Below the pieces are notes generated by a model. The model ran no database searches and was not told the origin of the DNA. It saw nothing but the letters and a program-made list of their open reading frames with translations. Shown here piece after piece: positions 61,924 through 64,000 of a stretch of 64,000 bases of DNA. Within the stretch, counting starts at the first letter, position 1. The number at the start of each line of letters is the position of its first letter. The position numbers were made by a program, and so were the translations under genes. Source of the stretch: Arthrobacter sp. B2a2-09 (GTDB lineage Bacteria; Actinomycetota; Actinomycetes; Actinomycetales; Micrococcaceae); assembly GCF_027587375.1 (NCBI RefSeq), contig NZ_JAMXIC010000003.1, forward strand, positions 284,023 through 348,022, written 5' to 3'.

Positions 61924-62454
61924 TTAGAGCTCCTGGTACATGACGTGCAGCCCCACGTAGCCGAGGGTTGGATGTTGGAAGGCCTCGGGGATAGTCGCCA
62001 GGATGCGGAAGCCCATGGACTGCCACAGGCCCACTGCGCGGACGTTGCTTTCGACGACGGCGTTGAACTGCATGGCCTTGAACCCGGCATCCCGGGCGGC
62101 AGCCAAGGAATAGGCACAAAGTGCTCGAGCGATTCCCTGCCCGCCGTGATCGGCATGGACCATGTAGCCGGCGTTGGCCACGTGGCTTCCGCCGCCGCCC
62201 TGGTTGGCGTGCAGTTCACCGGTACCCAGCACTTCGCCGTCGCGCACTGCCACGAAGGTCAGGCCGGGCGCTTCCTTGAACCATTTGCTCCGTGCTGTTT
62301 CCTCGGCAGTGTCGCGGTCCCAGGTGAAGGTCTCCCCTGCCCGGATCACGGGTTCCAGGACGGCCCAGATCCCGGGCCAGTCGCTTGCCTGGGCGGGCCG
62401 GATCTCGTAGCTAGCGGCGGACGGCGTTCCTGCTTCGCTGTTTGAGTGCCTCAC
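61924..62454 (-). CDS. GNAT family N-acetyltransferase
   Basis: A 176-residue GNAT of the phosphinothricin-acetyltransferase-like group. YEIRPAQASDWPGIWAVLEP starts the domain; MVHADHGGQGIARALCAYSL is the acetyl-CoA loop near 115; LWQSMGFRILATIPEAF follows. The substrate is unknown. It is divergent from mshA. Confidence 0.88.
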   Translation of the reverse strand: MRHSNSEAGTPSAASYEIRPAQASDWPGIWAVLEPVIRAGETFTWDRDTAEETARSKWFKEAPGLTFVAVRDGEVLGTGELHANQGGGGSHVANAGYMVHADHGGQGIARALCAYSLAAARDAGFKAMQFNAVVESNVRAVGLWQSMGFRILATIPEAFQHPTLGYVGLHVMYQEL

Positions 62455-62603
62455 GTCCGTTACGGTATCAGCCCGCCATGCGCTGCTGGCCCGGTTGGGT
62501 TGGCTGCAATGCCAGGGAGGTCAGGAGTAGTGTTTTCGCTGGGACGCAGAGGATTATTCACTTTGCGGGGCTTGTTGAATTGCGTTGGATACAGGAGGTA
62601 GCG

Positions 62604-63848
62604 GTGTCGTTGATCCGTCGCGTGGCCTTCCTGTCACTCCACACTTCACCCATGGAGCAGCCGGGTTCGGGTGATGCCGGCGGCATGAACGTCTACGTCC
62701 GGGCGCTGGCCATGGCGTTGGCGGATCTGGGCGTTGAGGTAGAGATCTTCACGCGTTCGACGTCCGCCGAGCAGCCCGCCGTCGAACATCCCGGTCCCGG
62801 CGTGTGCGTCCACAACGTCCTGGCAGGCCCGCCGCGGAAACTGCCCAAGGAGGAACTTCCGGAGCTCCTCCACACCATGGTTGCCGAAATCGAGAGGATC
62901 CGGCAGCGGCAACCGCACGGCCGCTACGACGCCATCCATTCGCACTACTGGGTATCGGGTGTGGCTGGCCTTGAACTCTCCGCATTGTGGAACGTGCCGC
63001 TGATTCACACGATGCACACGATGGCGAAGGTCAAGAACCTGGTTCTCGAATCCGGAGAGCGGCCCGAGCCGCGCCTGCGTGAAGACGGCGAACAGAGGAT
63101 CGTGGATGGAGCCACGCGCCTCGTGGCCAACACTCCCGCCGAAGCCCAGGAGCTTGTATCGCACTACGACGCCGATTTCGACCACATCGACATCGCTCCC
63201 CCCGGCGTTGACCTCACCGTGTTCACTCCCGCGTTCCGGGCCCGGTCCCGCGCCGAGCTAGGCGTACGGCCCGGCAGTTTCCACCTGCTCTTCGCCGGAC
63301 GCATCCAGCGGCTCAAGGGCCCGCAGGTTTTCATCGAGGCTGCAGGCATCCTCCGCAAGAGGCGGCCCGACATCGACCTCGAACTGACCATCCTGGGTGC
63401 CTTGAGCGGCGCCAAGGACTTCAATCTGCAGTCCTTCATTACGGCCGCGGGGCTCGACGACGTCGTAACGCACCGTGCTCCGGTCAAGGCGCCGAAGCTG
63501 GCGGGCTGGTTCCGTTCGGCCGACGTCGTCGTAATGCCCTCCTTCAGCGAATCGTTCGGGCTTGTTGCCCTTGAGGCGCAGGCATGCGGCACTCCGGTGG
63601 TGGCCACCAACGTGGGTGGCCTGTCCCGGGCCGTTGCCGACGGGCGGACGGGTATTTTGGTGGACGGCCACGATCCCTCCCGCTGGGCCGACGTCATCGA
63701 AGCCCTGTACGACGATCCCCGCACCCGCGAAGACATGGGCCGTGCCGCTACCGTCCATGCGGAGGCCTTCGGCTGGCAGAGGACGGCAGCCATCGCGCTT
63801 GAGAGCTACCACGCAGCCATCGGTCCCGTCCTCGTCGGCCCAAGCTAG
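62604..63848 (+). CDS. mshA: D-inositol-3-phosphate glycosyltransferase (mycothiol biosynthesis)
   Basis: A 414-residue GT4 glycosyltransferase from GTG 62604 with AGGAGGT upstream; the open frame to 62442 lies in the divergent promoter. The N terminus RVAFLSLHTSPMEQPGSGDA followed by GGMNVYVRALA is the MshA signature. The donor site includes LLFAGRIQRLKGPQVFIEAA and PSFSESFGLVALEAQACGTP. It joins GlcNAc to inositol-3-phosphate, the first step to mycothiol, and marks the organism as an actinobacterium. Confidence 0.95.
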   Translation: MSLIRRVAFLSLHTSPMEQPGSGDAGGMNVYVRALAMALADLGVEVEIFTRSTSAEQPAVEHPGPGVCVHNVLAGPPRKLPKEELPELLHTMVAEIERIRQRQPHGRYDAIHSHYWVSGVAGLELSALWNVPLIHTMHTMAKVKNLVLESGERPEPRLREDGEQRIVDGATRLVANTPAEAQELVSHYDADFDHIDIAPPGVDLTVFTPAFRARSRAELGVRPGSFHLLFAGRIQRLKGPQVFIEAAGILRKRRPDIDLELTILGALSGAKDFNLQSFITAAGLDDVVTHRAPVKAPKLAGWFRSADVVVMPSFSESFGLVALEAQACGTPVVATNVGGLSRAVADGRTGILVDGHDPSRWADVIEALYDDPRTREDMGRAATVHAEAFGWQRTAAIALESYHAAIGPVLVGPS

Positions 63849-63897
63849 ACGCTCGCTCACTTATGCGGGTGTTTGGCCGGACGCTCGCTCACCTATG
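63848..63897. repeat. Direct repeat GACGCTCGCTCAC[T/C]TATG, two copies
   Basis: Copies at 63848-63865 and 63880-63897 differ at one base and are 32 bases apart. They begin at the mshA stop codon. The 103 bases after them to the window edge hold no recognisable gene; a T/G-rich tract is present. Confidence 0.7.
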
Positions 63898-64000
63898 AGC
63901 CCCATCCCGACGACGCTCGAAAGTTGTCAAGCTGTGTGGAGTCACTGGGCTGGTTTTTGGGGTGTTTTGGTCTTGGGGAGGTTGATTCCGGCGTGTGTGG

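Overview
This window looks like a chromosomal segment of a high-GC actinobacterium of the Micrococcaceae (Arthrobacter / Paenarthrobacter / Pseudarthrobacter type). The evidence is a mycothiol glycosyltransferase (mshA), a GuaB3 paralogue, tandem CIRCE elements before groES-groEL, frequent GTG/TTG starts, and sugar ABC importers that lack their own ATPase. No rRNA, CRISPR array, intact prophage or intact insertion sequence is visible.

Region 1 (1-9994) is a sugar-acid locus. It has an ABC importer (solute-binding lipoprotein plus two permeases), a mutarotase, an aldo/keto reductase, an amidohydrolase-type lactonase, an enolase-superfamily dehydratase, two SDR dehydrogenases, a zinc alcohol dehydrogenase and a fumarylacetoacetase-type hydrolase. 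Together these fit a non-phosphorylative route for a deoxy sugar such as L-fucose. Two near-identical operator-like sites (6994 and 8909) probably coordinate it.

Region 2 (10041-19365) is a catabolic operon under a divergent AraC-type regulator. It encodes a StyA1-type flavin monooxygenase, a StyA2B monooxygenase-reductase fusion, an SDR, a cyclase of the isatin hydrolase / kynurenine formamidase family, a ThDP-dependent decarboxylase-like enzyme and a phytoene-desaturase-like oxidoreductase. No styrene oxide isomerase or phenylacetaldehyde dehydrogenase is present, so indole/isatin breakdown is a better guess than styrene breakdown. The operon also carries two paralogous 28-codon genes (MKNVK[I/L]VHE...) that appear to be real but unrecognised small proteins; this is the most novel item in the window.

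Region 3 (19492-25706) is a thu-like disaccharide operon: a Gfo/Idh/MocA dehydrogenase, ThuA, two permeases and a Tat-type binding lipoprotein. A LacI regulator lies divergently, and its TTG start sits inside a TTTTTGCGCAAAAA palindrome. Region 4 (25707-29432) is a scar-like accessory patch beside tRNA-Ala(CGC). It holds an orphan hypothetical gene, a 5'-truncated PPC-like gene, an excisionase-type HTH/PIN toxin-antitoxin pair, and remnants of DUF1016 and RibD/DHFR-family genes.

Region 5 (29433-64000) is mostly core genome. It contains galU, 5-formyl-THF cyclo-ligase, an FmdB zinc ribbon, a SAF-domain protein, a very large helicase-nuclease-like protein with degenerate ATPase motifs, guaA, SURF1, EIIA, glpD, guaB3, guaB and an OafA-like acyltransferase. 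It continues with groEL-groES, a methyltransferase, a shikimate dehydrogenase-like protein, a zinc-free L36 paralogue with a Zur-like site, a GCS2 ligase, the overlapping alr-tsaE-tsaB-rimI-tsaD operon, a PfkB kinase, a GNAT and mshA.
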